A DNA stretch of 64,000 nt from Photorhabdus noenieputensis (GTDB lineage Bacteria > Pseudomonadota > Gammaproteobacteria > Enterobacterales > Enterobacteriaceae), in assembly GCF_018448935.1 (NCBI RefSeq), contig NZ_RCWC01000024.1, forward strand, positions 1-64,000, given 5' to 3'. Positions 38,144-46,552 of this stretch are shown one piece after another. Every line of letters starts with the position of its first letter. Position 1 is the stretch's first letter. Position numbers and translations under genes: made by a program. The notes beneath the pieces were generated by a model. It was not told the origin of the DNA. It searched no databases and saw nothing but the letters and a program-made list of their open reading frames with translations.

Positions 38144-38551
38144 TTAAGCGTATTTTTCAAATAAGAACATTGCCATTGATATAAAGAGGAATATCCCACC
38201 TATATTGATGGTAATGAAATATATTTTTATCCAGTGGGTCAAATTGGAGGGTAAGTTTTGAATGAAATCATAAGATTCTTGGGGCATATATTTACTATCA
38301 GGTCTATTTATCCTCATTCTTTTTCCAGTTAACAACATGTAGAAAAACGTAGCAACCTGAAACTGACCATAAACACCTAGGAAACGACCAATATTTACGC
38401 CTGTTGATAAACAAAGTCCTTTTCCTATATATAATTCAATAATTTCATCCATCTTTTTTTGGTTTATTTTATAAATAGCTATTGATACAACTAAGAGAAT
38501 AATAAATAAAATATAAAAAATAAGCATGATGACAATAGTTGATCTGTTCAT
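38144..38551 (-). CDS. T6SS immunity-like two-TM protein (array copy 5)
   Basis: 135 residues beginning MNRSTIVIMLIFYILF. Its middle (CLSTGVNIGRFLGVYGQFQV) is of the GRFLGVYGQ group found in copies 2, 9, 10 and 14. It follows copy 6 after 18 nt, just as copy 10 follows copy 11, showing that this pair was duplicated together. Confidence 0.75.
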   Translation of the reverse strand: MNRSTIVIMLIFYILFIILLVVSIAIYKINQKKMDEIIELYIGKGLCLSTGVNIGRFLGVYGQFQVATFFYMLLTGKRMRINRPDSKYMPQESYDFIQNLPSNLTHWIKIYFITINIGGIFLFISMAMFLFEKYA

Positions 38552-38569
38552 GTTAATTTCCTATTGCCT

Positions 38570-38998
38570 TTATGTATTCGTTAAACACTTATATAACAAG
38601 ATAAGTATACTACTTAAGATGAATGAGAATATAGCAGTAGAAAATAAATAATAATAGATAATCATTATTGAGGCAAGTTTTTTAGGTATACTCTTTGCGA
38701 ATTCATATGCTTCTTGCGGTATGGAGTTACCTATAAGAGCACGAGATATTATAGTCTTTTTTCTAGTTATTGTCTGGTAGAAGAAACATGATAGATAATA
38801 ACTGCCATAAAAGCCAGAAAACGATATTACATATATAATTTGTGGTATGAAAAAACCATTTTGTATATATTCATCTCTGATCTCTGTGAAGGATTTTTTA
38901 TTTATTCCATAAAGAACGAATAAAGATAATAACAAAAACATACTAACTAAAAATAAAGAAAGCATGATAAAGTTAACTGTGTTAATTAAGATATTCAT
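38570..38998 (-). CDS. T6SS immunity-like protein, tip-C type (array copy 6)
   Basis: 142 residues from MNILINTVNFIMLSLF (a GTG nine bases upstream is in frame). A distinct subfamily: YGINKKSFTEIRDEYIQNGFF replaces the YKINQKKMD block and IGNSIPQEAYEFAKSIPKKL replaces SKYMPQESY. Still two end helices, with an extra hydrophobic middle. It starts one base after the TAA of a type C effector scrap. Its sister is copy 11 (over 90 percent identical by eye). Confidence 0.75.
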   Translation of the reverse strand: MNILINTVNFIMLSLFLVSMFLLLSLFVLYGINKKSFTEIRDEYIQNGFFIPQIIYVISFSGFYGSYYLSCFFYQTITRKKTIISRALIGNSIPQEAYEFAKSIPKKLASIMIIYYYLFSTAIFSFILSSILILLYKCLTNT

Positions 38999-38999
38999 A

Positions 39000-39093
39000 T
39001 TATTCACTTACTATTTTATCGATTAAGAAATCTCCTGCTTTGCTTCCGGCAACTCCACCTACTACACTGCCGACAGCCACACATATCCATTTA
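39000..39093 (-). pseudogene. Orphan effector 3' scrap, type C
   Basis: Minus-strand frame AKWICVAVGSVVGGVAGSK then AGDFLIDKIVSE and stop. It aligns with the last 30 residues of effector 1 (AGLCIMGGGLAGGYAGSKGG then EWLFELIVE). The TAA-T-ATG junction to the next immunity gene is identical to that of effector 1 with copy 8. Confidence 0.78.
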
Positions 39094-39507
39094 GCACAAT
39101 GAATAATGTTTTGGAATTAAGATTATTATTGTTGGTATGAGAGAAAATGCTGCACCTATATAAGTGGTAATGATACATATTTTCATCCAATGCGTTAAAC
39201 TGGAGGGTAGACTTTGAATAAAGTTATAAGATTCTTGGTGCATATATTTACTGTCAGGCTGATTTATCTTCATTTTTTTTCCAGTTAACAGCCTGTAGAA
39301 GAACAAAACGACGTGAATCTGATCACGCATCCTTCCGAAGCGTTGTATTATTATGCCTGTTGGTAAATAAAGTCCTTCTTCTATATATAATTCAATAATT
39401 TTATCCATCTTTTTTTGATTTATTTTGTAAATAGCTGCTGATATAATGAAAAAACCAATAAAAGAAGAGCAAGAAATAAGTAAAATGATAAAAATGACTC
39501 TATTCAT
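39091..39507 (-). CDS. T6SS immunity-like two-TM protein (array copy 7)
   Basis: 138 residues; N-terminal helix like copy 1 (FIGFFIISAAIYKINQKKMD), middle of the IIIQRFGRMRDQIHVVLFFY type, end PKHYSLC. Its last bases run into the type C effector scrap. 29-nt spacer to copy 8. Confidence 0.75.
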   Translation of the reverse strand: MNRVIFIILLISCSSFIGFFIISAAIYKINQKKMDKIIELYIEEGLYLPTGIIIQRFGRMRDQIHVVLFFYRLLTGKKMKINQPDSKYMHQESYNFIQSLPSSLTHWMKICIITTYIGAAFSLIPTIIILIPKHYSLC

Positions 39508-39536
39508 ATTAAAATCCCATTGAATGTCCAGTATAG

Positions 39537-39944
39537 TTAAAAATATTCTCTAAATAGAAATGTTATCATTATTATGAAGAAGAACATACCACCTATATTA
39601 ATGGTGATAAAATATATCTTTATCCAGTGGGTTAAATTGGAGGGTAAATTTTGAATGAAATTATAAGATTCTTTAGGCATATATTTACTATCAGGTCTAT
39701 TTATTCTTATTCTTTTTCCTGTCAATAGTTTATAGAAAAATATGGCAGGATAAATCTGACCACGAATACCCATCAAATGACCCATGTATGCTGCTGTTGA
39801 TAAGCAAAAACCTTTTTCCATATATAATTCAATAATTTGATTCATCTTTTTTTGATTTATTTTGTAAATGGCTATTGATATAATAAGAAAAATGTTAGAA
39901 GAGATAAAAGAAATAACCAAGATGATAAAAGTTATTCTATTCAT
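39537..39944 (-). CDS. Immunity-like protein next to effector 1 (array copy 8)
   Basis: 135 residues from MNRITFIILVISFISSN; the ATG comes one base after the effector 1 stop (TAA-T-ATG), so it is the expected cognate immunity gene and should be co-translated. Two end helices and SKYMPKESYNFIQNLPSNLTHW in part. The longer upstream frame (26 codons) lies in the effector and is not used. If the effector forms membrane pores, an integral-membrane immunity protein is the usual solution, as for pore-forming colicins. Confidence 0.8.
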   Translation of the reverse strand: MNRITFIILVISFISSNIFLIISIAIYKINQKKMNQIIELYMEKGFCLSTAAYMGHLMGIRGQIYPAIFFYKLLTGKRIRINRPDSKYMPKESYNFIQNLPSNLTHWIKIYFITINIGGMFFFIIMITFLFREYF

Positions 39945-39945
39945 A

Positions 39946-40983
39946 TTAAAGTCCCATTGAAGATTCAACAATAAGTTCAAAGAGCCATTCTCCACCTTTA
40001 CTACCGGCATAACCACCAGCAAGACCGCCGCCCATTATGCAAAGTCCGGCAGTTAAGCCATCAGTTACAGCTCCAAGAGCAACACATGCTGTGCCTGCTG
40101 CAATTCCGCCGTAATATCCTCCCCAAAAGCCCAGGCTTGTCCGACCAGAAAATTTACTATATTCTTTGATAGCTACTTTTTCACATTGTCCTGTTTGTCC
40201 ATAATTACAGGCATCAATAACCTGCCCGGTGGTATCGATAAAATCCAGACCAATAGCAACTCGGCCGCCATATTTCATCCATTTAACCATTTTAGCACTG
40301 CGGGTGATTATATGACTATATCCCTTTATCGCGCCAATCCCTGCTTTATCCCATTGGTGAGCAATGGCTTTGGTTGATAACTTTAACGCATGTTTTAAAT
40401 TAGGATGTTGGTCGATTTTCAAAGAGAGTCGGCCAAATTTATTTAATAATCCCTTTAAGTTACCCATAATCAACTGTCTTTCTATATAAAACTCGTGACT
40501 GATAAATTTTCGGTTTAGCCCATTTAACCGATATTCTTTTTCATAAAGCTTCTGTAACTTTGACAGATTTTTTTTGATTTGGGAGAAATAAGTGTCACCC
40601 ATTGATGATGCGGTGCCAACTAAGGTTCCTCCCTGATCCAGTACATAGTGAAATAGGCCAAAATGACGATGCAAAAATGCTGCGGATTCACCAGGCAGAG
40701 CTGAAACGGATTGGTTGACTTCATACTGAGATTGTTTCAATAGCTGTATGAGATGTGGGGGATTATAAGAGTCTGGATCTGCCACCAGCAGAATTTGCCC
40801 CGGTTTCAGGAATCGGTAATTTGAATTTAATTCCATAAAATAGCGGGCCGCTTCGCTATTTGAATGGCTGAATAACAGACTTGCTTGAAAGCTCAATCCT
40901 CCGGGTTGCTGTACAACACAGAAACCGGGTTGTATGTTTCTTTTCATAAATACTCTATTTGTTCCCGTAGTAGCTGCTAACAT
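39946..40983 (-). CDS. Putative membrane-inserting T6SS effector 1
   Basis: 345 residues (or 333 from the ATG at 40947, MKRNIQPGF, which has AGAGT upstream). No signal peptide. N-terminal region with a LysM-like core NYRFLKPGQILLVADP at 55-70; a central helical part; a conserved CNYGQTGQC near 259-267; and a C-terminal Gly/Ala-rich hydrophobic hairpin at about 283-330 (GGIAAGTACVALGAVTDG, GGGLAGGYAGSKGG), the sort of segment that inserts into membranes. It is divergent from an hcp and followed by an immunity-like membrane gene, the layout of Hcp-linked effectors. Pore formation is inference; no enzymatic motif is visible. Confidence 0.72.
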   Translation of the reverse strand: MLAATTGTNRVFMKRNIQPGFCVVQQPGGLSFQASLLFSHSNSEAARYFMELNSNYRFLKPGQILLVADPDSYNPPHLIQLLKQSQYEVNQSVSALPGESAAFLHRHFGLFHYVLDQGGTLVGTASSMGDTYFSQIKKNLSKLQKLYEKEYRLNGLNRKFISHEFYIERQLIMGNLKGLLNKFGRLSLKIDQHPNLKHALKLSTKAIAHQWDKAGIGAIKGYSHIITRSAKMVKWMKYGGRVAIGLDFIDTTGQVIDACNYGQTGQCEKVAIKEYSKFSGRTSLGFWGGYYGGIAAGTACVALGAVTDGLTAGLCIMGGGLAGGYAGSKGGEWLFELIVESSMGL

Positions 40984-41372
40984 GCTGGCCCAACGTTAGG
41001 CAACATAACTTTTTGATAGCTTCATGGGCATAACTTAATCAGATAATCGGATTATTTTCAACATGTAATAAATGGGTTTTTAATCTCTACAGAGTGAGAA
41101 TTTATAGGGAGTCGGTGATGTGTAAATTGAATCTGATTTTGTCGGTTGATATTGATTAATTTGCGGTTTTTTCTTTGCTAAAGGATAGTAATAGTGAGCG
41201 TAATTTGTTTATATATTTGGTCTGACTACGAGTCTTCAATATTTACATTTATATAAGGTAATTAACAATTTGTTACAATTTTCTTATGAAAATTACAATT
41301 ATTCTATTGAAATCAAAGGGAAATAACTCAGAATGAGAGGCAGAATATAAGGTAAATTAAGTAGGTGTAGCT
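40984..41372. promoter_or_regulatory. Divergent spacer between effector 1 and hcp 1
   Basis: 389 bp, strongly AT-rich, holding promoters for both directions. Same length as the spacer of the second module. It contains GTAATTTG and repeated ATTACAATT tracts near 41275-41300 but no site I can name. Confidence 0.5.
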
Positions 41373-41852
41373 ATGGCAAATATGATTTATGTGACGATAA
41401 AAGGTGAATCTCAGGGGCTTATTTCTCAAGGATGTTCGACTTTAGATTCTATTGGTAATCGGTATCAGCATGGACATGAAAATCAAATTATGGTGTTGCA
41501 ATTCAATCATGGTTTGACAGTTGCTCAGAATGTTAATTATCAGCCAGTAAACTTCATTAAACTATTAGATAAATCTTCCCCATTGTTAATGATAGCGGCA
41601 GCTAATCATGAAAGACTGGAGTTGACATTTGATATTTATCGGACTTCTCAAATAGGTTCACAGGAACTTTTTTATTCCATATTGCTCACCGGGGCAAAGA
41701 TTTGTGATTTAAATGTTAATTGTCCGCATGTTATTAATGATAATAACGGCCAGCCGGAAGAAGTTATTTCAGTTCAGTATGTTAATATTACTTGTCGGCA
41801 TCATATGGCGGGAACATCAGGATATTGCATTTGGGATGAGATGGTTTATTGA
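41373..41852 (+). CDS. hcp: Hcp-family type VI secretion tube protein 1
   Basis: 159 residues starting MANMIYVTIKGESQGLISQG, with CSTLDSIGNRYQHGHENQI, DKSSPLLMIAAANHERLEL and a C-terminus HHMAGTSGYCIWDEMVY, all typical of the enteric Hcp (DUF796) group. Hcp hexamers stack into the tube and carry small effectors in their lumen. The protein is identical in all residues to the copy at 46553. No tss or vgrG genes are in the window, so the machine must be encoded elsewhere. Confidence 0.95.
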   Translation: MANMIYVTIKGESQGLISQGCSTLDSIGNRYQHGHENQIMVLQFNHGLTVAQNVNYQPVNFIKLLDKSSPLLMIAAANHERLELTFDIYRTSQIGSQELFYSILLTGAKICDLNVNCPHVINDNNGQPEEVISVQYVNITCRHHMAGTSGYCIWDEMVY

Positions 41853-41866
41853 TAAATACAATTTAT

Positions 41867-41904
41867 ACGCTTAGTTTTCATTTAATAGCTAAGCGTGTTT
41901 TTAA
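41867..41904 (+). terminator. Terminator of hcp 1
   Basis: Eight-bp stem ACGCTTAG / CTAAGCGT, 14-nt loop, then GTTTTTAAAAG. The same structure follows hcp 2. Confidence 0.75.
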
Positions 41905-41910
41905 AAGTAA

Positions 41911-42294
41911 CTACATCGCCATTGATATAAAGAAGAATGCCCATACCATATTAATGGTAATGAAATATAATTTTATTTAGTGAATTAATTTGGGAGATAA
42001 GCTTTGAATAAGGTTATAAGATTCTTGATACATATATTTGCTATCCTTTTCATTGATTCTCATTCTTCTTCCAGTGAGTAGCATATAGAAAAATATCGCA
42101 ACCTGATACTGACCATAAACACCCAAAAAACGGCCCAACTTTACGCCTGCTGATAAATAAAGTCCTTTTCCTATATATGATTCAATAATTTTATCCATTT
42201 TACTTTGGTTTGTTTTGTAAATAGTTATTGATATAATGAAAAAAAAGAAGAGAAAAATAACGGAAATGATGGTTATTAGGTCTAATATTTTCAT
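41911..42294 (-). pseudogene. Immunity-like gene with premature stop (array copy 9)
   Basis: From MKILDLITIISV the frame matches copies 2 and 14 to residue 105 and then stops at 41977 (KLIH stop), where the paralogues have the Trp of LTHW. Read past the TAA, the same frame continues IKLYFITINMVWAFFFISMAM and then a second stop at 41911. The second helix is therefore lost unless the stop is read through; most likely inactive. Confidence 0.8.
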
Positions 42295-42358
42295 AATAAA
42301 TGCTCTATAAATAGATCTGCGAAAAATCCCATAGTCTTCTCTAATCCATAGCATAGCT
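42291..42358 (-). pseudogene. Orphan effector 3' scrap, type B (second copy)
   Basis: Reads YGLEKTMGFFADLFIEHLL and stop, with ATGA overlap to array copy 9. Virtually the same as the end of effector 2 and the scrap at 37048. Confidence 0.75.
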
Positions 42359-42387
42359 AGCTAAGTGTTTTCCTAAAAAAATCTTAA

Positions 42388-42541
42388 TTAAAAATAGCTC
42401 ATTTTTGCTCGTCCTGACATATATAGTACAGTTTTTGTGTATAATTCAATGATTTTATCTGTTTTTTTATTTATTTTGAAAATGACTATAAATATAATCA
42501 TAAAAATAGATAATGAAATATGCGAAATAAAAAAATGATGT
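42388..42541 (-). pseudogene. Truncated immunity-like gene fragment (second copy)
   Basis: Encodes FKINKKTDKIIELYTKTVLY then MSGRAKMSYF and stop, preceded by a hydrophobic stretch: an N-terminal half of an array member. It is the counterpart of the fragment at 37145-37270. The region up to 42586 holds nothing else recognisable. Confidence 0.65.
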
Positions 42542-42586
42542 GTTTTACTCTGCTATTATTAATATTAAATATAAATTTTTAGTCTT

Positions 42587-42994
42587 TCAGGTGTATTTTA
42601 AATATAAAACAAATATCATTCCAATAGAGAAGGATAATATGCTGATAGAGGTGGTTAAAATATAGGGTTTTAACCAGTTTGTCATATTTTTCGGTAATTT
42701 CTGGATAAAGTCGTAGGACTCTTTATACATATATTTACTATTCTTTTCATTGATTCTCATTCTTTTTCCAATTAGTAATTGGTAAAAGAACATAGCAACT
42801 TGAAATTGACCATAAACACCTAAAAAACGACCTAGCTTTACGCCTGCTGATAAATAAAGTCCTTTTCCTATATATGATTCAATAATTTCATCCATCTTAC
42901 TCTGATTTATTTTGTAAATAATGATTGACACAACTAAAAAAACAAGAAATAAAAGATAAAGGATAATCATAATGATAAGGGTTAATCTGTTCAT
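42587..42994 (-). CDS. T6SS immunity-like two-TM protein (array copy 10)
   Basis: 135 residues, MNRLTLIIMIILYLLFLVF start, GRFLGVYGQFQVAMFFYQLL middle, and a divergent end (LPKNMTNWLKPYILTTSISILSFSIGMIF) in which LTHW is changed to MTNW. Counterpart of copy 5. A scrap of a related C-terminus is found near 44040-44110. Confidence 0.75.
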   Translation of the reverse strand: MNRLTLIIMIILYLLFLVFLVVSIIIYKINQSKMDEIIESYIGKGLYLSAGVKLGRFLGVYGQFQVAMFFYQLLIGKRMRINEKNSKYMYKESYDFIQKLPKNMTNWLKPYILTTSISILSFSIGMIFVLYLKYT

Positions 42995-43012
42995 GTTAAT
43001 TTCCTATTGGCT

Positions 43013-43441
43013 TTATGTATTCGTTAAACATTTGTATAACAAGATAAGTATACTACTTAAGATGAATGAAAATATAGCAGTGGAAAATAAATAATAATAG
43101 ATAATCATTATTGAGGCAAGTTTTTTAGGTATACTCTTTGTGAACTCATATGCTTCTTGTGGTATAGAATTACCTATAAGAGTACGAGATATTATAGTCT
43201 TTCTTCTAGTTATTGCCTGGTAGAAGAAACATGATAGATAATAACTACCATAAAAGCCAGAAAACGATATTACATATATAATTTGTGGTATGAAAAAACC
43301 ATTTTGTATATATTCGTCTCTGATTTCTTCGAAGGATTTTTTATTTATTCCATAAAAAGCGAATAAAAATAGTAACAAAAACATACTAACTAAAAATAAA
43401 GAAAGCATGATAAAGTTAACTGTATTAATTAAGATATTCAT
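43013..43441 (-). CDS. T6SS immunity-like protein, tip-C type (array copy 11)
   Basis: 142 residues from MNILINTVNFIM; sister of copy 6 with few substitutions. It begins one base after the stop codon of a type C effector scrap, the same TAA-T-ATG junction as in the first module. Confidence 0.75.
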   Translation of the reverse strand: MNILINTVNFIMLSLFLVSMFLLLFLFAFYGINKKSFEEIRDEYIQNGFFIPQIIYVISFSGFYGSYYLSCFFYQAITRRKTIISRTLIGNSIPQEAYEFTKSIPKKLASIMIIYYYLFSTAIFSFILSSILILLYKCLTNT

Positions 43442-43442
43442 A

Positions 43443-43541
43443 TTATTCACTTACTATTTTATCGGTTAAAAAATTTTCTTCTGTGCTTCCGGCAGCTCCA
43501 CCTACGACACTGCCGACAGTCACACATATCCATTTAGCACG
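43443..43541 (-). pseudogene. Orphan effector 3' scrap, type C (second copy)
   Basis: Frame AKWICVTVGSVVGGAAGSTE then ENFLTDKIVSE and stop; differs from the first type C scrap at several residues, so the two are not simply a recent copy. Confidence 0.75.
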
Positions 43542-43542
43542 A

Positions 43543-43947
43543 TTAATAATACTTTTGAATTAAGATTATTATTGTTGATATGAGAGCAAATGCCGCACCT
43601 ATATAAGTGATAATGATACATATTTTCATCCAATGCGTTAAACTGAAGGGTAGATTTTGAATAAAGTAATAAGATTCTTGGTGCATGTATTTACTATCAG
43701 GCTGATTTATCTTCATTTTTTTTCCAGTTAACAGCATGTAGAAGAACAAAACGACGTGAATCTGATCACGCATCCTTCCGAAGCGTTGTATTATTATGCC
43801 TGTTGGTAAATAAAGTCCTTCTTCTATATATAATTCAATAATTTTATCCATCTTTTTTTGATTTATTTTATAAATGGCTATTGATATAACCAAAAATAAA
43901 AGAGATAAGAAAAGACATATTGTCATTATCAAATCTAATATGATCAT
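43543..43947 (-). CDS. T6SS immunity-like protein, tip-D type (array copy 12)
   Basis: 134 residues from MIILDLIMTICLFLSLLF, then the IIIQRFGRMRDQIHVVLFFY middle and MHQESYYFIQ. The N-terminal helix is unique within the array and follows a type D effector scrap by 10 bases, so this helix may define specificity toward tip D. Confidence 0.75.
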   Translation of the reverse strand: MIILDLIMTICLFLSLLFLVISIAIYKINQKKMDKIIELYIEEGLYLPTGIIIQRFGRMRDQIHVVLFFYMLLTGKKMKINQPDSKYMHQESYYFIQNLPFSLTHWMKICIIITYIGAAFALISTIIILIQKYY

Positions 43948-43957
43948 AGTTAATTTC

Positions 43958-44038
43958 CTATAAAAAATCTACAGTAAATTCCGCAGTTTTCTCAAATCCA
44001 TAGTTACCTATAGCCTTCCTGGCTACGTGTTCTTCTAA
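43958..44038 (-). pseudogene. Orphan effector 3' scrap, type D
   Basis: Frame LEEHVARKAIGNYGFEKTAE then FTVDFL and stop. The KAIGNYGFEK part parallels SSYGLEKAMG of effector 2, so it is another effector C-terminus variant whose parent gene is gone. Confidence 0.65.
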
Positions 44039-44259
44039 AAAATTCTTAATTAAAAAACGGTAAGATATATTTATCATATGTAAGAAATACTATTCCAATA
44101 GCGAAAGATAATAAACTGATTAAGAGATAATAACAACAAGAGGAATTACTCTGTGTATATTCATATCTAAAAAATACTCAATAGCAGATTTACCCATTAC
44201 ATTTTTCATTTTTATTCTTAATTTGATCTCCGAATTTTAGTGCGTATTTTAAGTTGAAT
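44039..44259 (-). pseudogene. Decayed immunity/effector debris
   Basis: Contains a minus-strand stretch ISLLSFAIGIVFLTYDKYIL resembling the end of array copy 10, and a short frame MKNVMGKSAIEYFLDMN of uncertain origin. No intact gene. Confidence 0.5.
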
Positions 44260-44679
44260 TCAGTTAAAAATATAAGAGTATTTATGACGTAAAGCCGTTA
44301 CTGTTGATATAAAGAAGGATATAAAACTTATATTAATGGTGATGAAATATATTTTTATCCAGTGGGTCAAATTGGAGGGTAAGTTTTGAATGAAATCATA
44401 AGATTCTTGTGGCATATATTTACTACCAGGCTCATTTATCCTTATTCTTTTCCCTGTTAATAACTTATAGAAAAATACGGCAGGATGAATCTGACCATGA
44501 ATACCCATAGAATGACCAATGTATGCTGCTGATGATAAGCAAAAACCTTTTTCCATATATAAATCAATAATTTTATCCATCTTTTTTTGATTTATTTTGT
44601 AAATGGCTATTGATATAATGAGAAAAAGATTGAAAGAGATATAAGAAATAACCAAGATGATAAAAGTAACTCTATTCAT
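44260..44679 (-). CDS. T6SS immunity-like two-TM protein (array copy 13)
   Basis: 139 residues; first 115 residues nearly equal to copy 4 (FCLSSAAYIGHSMGIHGQIHPAVFFY), then a different C-terminal helix ending RHKYSYIFN. 29-nt spacer to copy 14. Confidence 0.75.
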   Translation of the reverse strand: MNRVTFIILVISYISFNLFLIISIAIYKINQKKMDKIIDLYMEKGFCLSSAAYIGHSMGIHGQIHPAVFFYKLLTGKRIRINEPGSKYMPQESYDFIQNLPSNLTHWIKIYFITINISFISFFISTVTALRHKYSYIFN

Positions 44680-44708
44680 ATTAAAACCTCATTGAATGTC
44701 CAGTATAG

Positions 44709-45122
44709 TTAAGCGTATTCTATAAATAGAAATGTTATCATTGTTATGAAGAAGAATACACCACTTATATTAATGGTGATGAAATATATCTTTATCCAAT
44801 GAGTTAAACTGGAAGGTAGGTTTTGAATAAAGTTATAAGATTCTTGATACATATATTTGCTATCCTTTTCATTGATTCTCATTCTTCTTCCAGTGAGTAG
44901 CATATAGAAAAATATCGCAACCTGATACTGACCATAAACACCTAAAAAACGGCCCAACTTTACGCCTGCTGATAAATAAAGTCCTTTTCCTATATATGAT
45001 TCAATAATTTTATCCATTTTACTTTGGTTTATTTTGTAAATAGTTATTGATATAATGAAAAAAAAGAAGAGAAAAATAACGGAAATAACGAAAATGATGG
45101 TTATTAGGTCTAATATGTTCAT
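44709..45122 (-). CDS. Immunity-like protein next to effector 2 (array copy 14)
   Basis: 137 residues from MNILDLITIIFVISVIF, with a three-residue insertion in helix 1 relative to copy 2. The ATG overlaps the effector 2 stop (ATGA), so it is the expected cognate immunity gene of tip B. Confidence 0.8.
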   Translation of the reverse strand: MNILDLITIIFVISVIFLFFFFIISITIYKINQSKMDKIIESYIGKGLYLSAGVKLGRFLGVYGQYQVAIFFYMLLTGRRMRINEKDSKYMYQESYNFIQNLPSSLTHWIKIYFITINISGVFFFITMITFLFIEYA

Positions 45123-46163
45123 AATAAATGCTCTATAAATAGATCTGCGAAAAATCCCATAGCCTTCTCTAATCCATAACTACTTATAGCACCACCAGCT
45201 AAACCACCACCAACCATGTAAAGTCCGGCAACTAAACCTCCTGTTGCAGCTCCAAGAGCAACACATGCTGTACCTGCCGCCATACTGCTATAAGTTCCTC
45301 CGATTATCCCACCACCCGTTCTACCAACAAATTTACTATATTCCTTAATTGTCACTTTTTCACATTTTCCTGCTTGCCCATAATTACAGGCATCAATAAC
45401 CTGCCCGGTGGTATCAACAAAATCCAGACCAATGGCAACCCGGCCACCATATTTCATCCATTTAATCATTTTTTCACTTTGTAAAATTGTTTGACTATAT
45501 CCCTTTATTGCGCCAATCCCTGCTTTATCCCATTGGTGAGCAATGGCTTTGGTTGATAACTTTAGCGCGTGTTTTAAATTAGGATGTTGGTCGATTTTCA
45601 AAGAGAGTCGGCCAACTTTATTTAATAATCTCTTTAAGTTACCCATAATTCAGTTGTCTTTCTACATAAAACTCGGTACTGATAAATTTTCGGTTTAGCC
45701 CATTTAACCGATATTCTTTTTGATAAAGCTTCTGTAACTTTGACAGATTTTTTTTGATTTGGGAAAAATAAGTGTCACCCATTGATGATGCGGTACCAAC
45801 TAAGGTTCCTCCCTGATCCAGTACATAGTGAAACAGGCCAAAATGACGATGCAAAAACTCAGCATATTCATTAGGCAGAGCTGAAACGGATTGGTTGACT
45901 TCATACTGAGATTGTTTCAATAGCTGTATGAGATGCGGGGGATTATAAGAGTCTGGATCTGCCACCAGCAGAATTTGTCCCGGTTTCAGGAATCGGTAAT
46001 TTGAATTTAATTCCATAAAATAGCGGGCCGCTTCGCTATTTGAATGGCTGAATAACAGACTTGCTTGAAAGCTCAATCCTCCGGGTTGCTGTACAACACA
46101 GAAACCGGGTTGTATGTTTCTTTTCATAAATACTCTATTTGTTCCCGTAGTAGCTGCTAACAT
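45119..46163 (-). pseudogene. Putative T6SS effector 2, split by a frameshift
   Basis: Nearly identical to effector 1 up to about residue 225 but carrying one extra A (GACAACTGAATTATGGG against GACAGTTGATTATGGG in effector 1). This splits it into a 174-residue N-terminal frame (45639-46163, ending ERQLNYG) and a 175-residue C-terminal frame (45119-45646, starting MGNLKRLLNK) that overlap by eight bases. The C-terminal tip differs from effector 1 (type B: GGTYSSMAAGTACVALGAATGG, then YGLEKAMGFFADLFIEHLL). The internal ATG could be reached by translational coupling, so two separate polypeptides are possible. Confidence 0.75.
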
Positions 46164-46552
46164 GCTGGCCCAACGTTAGGAAACATAACTTTTTGGTAGC
46201 TTCATGGGCATAACTTAATCAGATAATCGGATTATTTTCAACATATAATAAATGGGTTTCTAATCTCTACAGAATGAGAATTTATAGGGAGTAGGTGATG
46301 TATAAATTCAATCTGATTTTGTCGGTTGATATTGATTAATTTGCGGTTTTTTCTTTGCTAAAGGATAGCAATAGTGAGCGTAATTTGTTTATATATTTGG
46401 TCTGACTACGAGTCTTCAATATTTACATTTATATAAGGTAATTAACAATTTGTTACAATTTTCTTATGAAAATTACAATTATTTTATTGAAATCAAAGGG
46501 AAATAACTCAGAATGAGAGGCAGAATATAAGGTAAATTAAGTAGGTATAGCT
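46164..46552. promoter_or_regulatory. Divergent spacer between effector 2 and hcp 2
   Basis: 389 bp, differing from the first module spacer at only scattered bases. Carries both promoters; no named site seen. Confidence 0.5.

Larger units (their letters stand above)
40480..41906. repeat. Duplicated module segment, copy A
   Basis: Effector 5' part, 389-bp divergent spacer, hcp and its terminator. Equivalent bases in copy B are exactly 5180 bp to the right with only scattered substitutions and no length change from the effector middle to the hcp terminator. Confidence 0.88.

Noticed and set aside
36201-45122. CRISPR array
   Set aside because: The repeated units are 437-bp coding genes, not short repeats with unique spacers.
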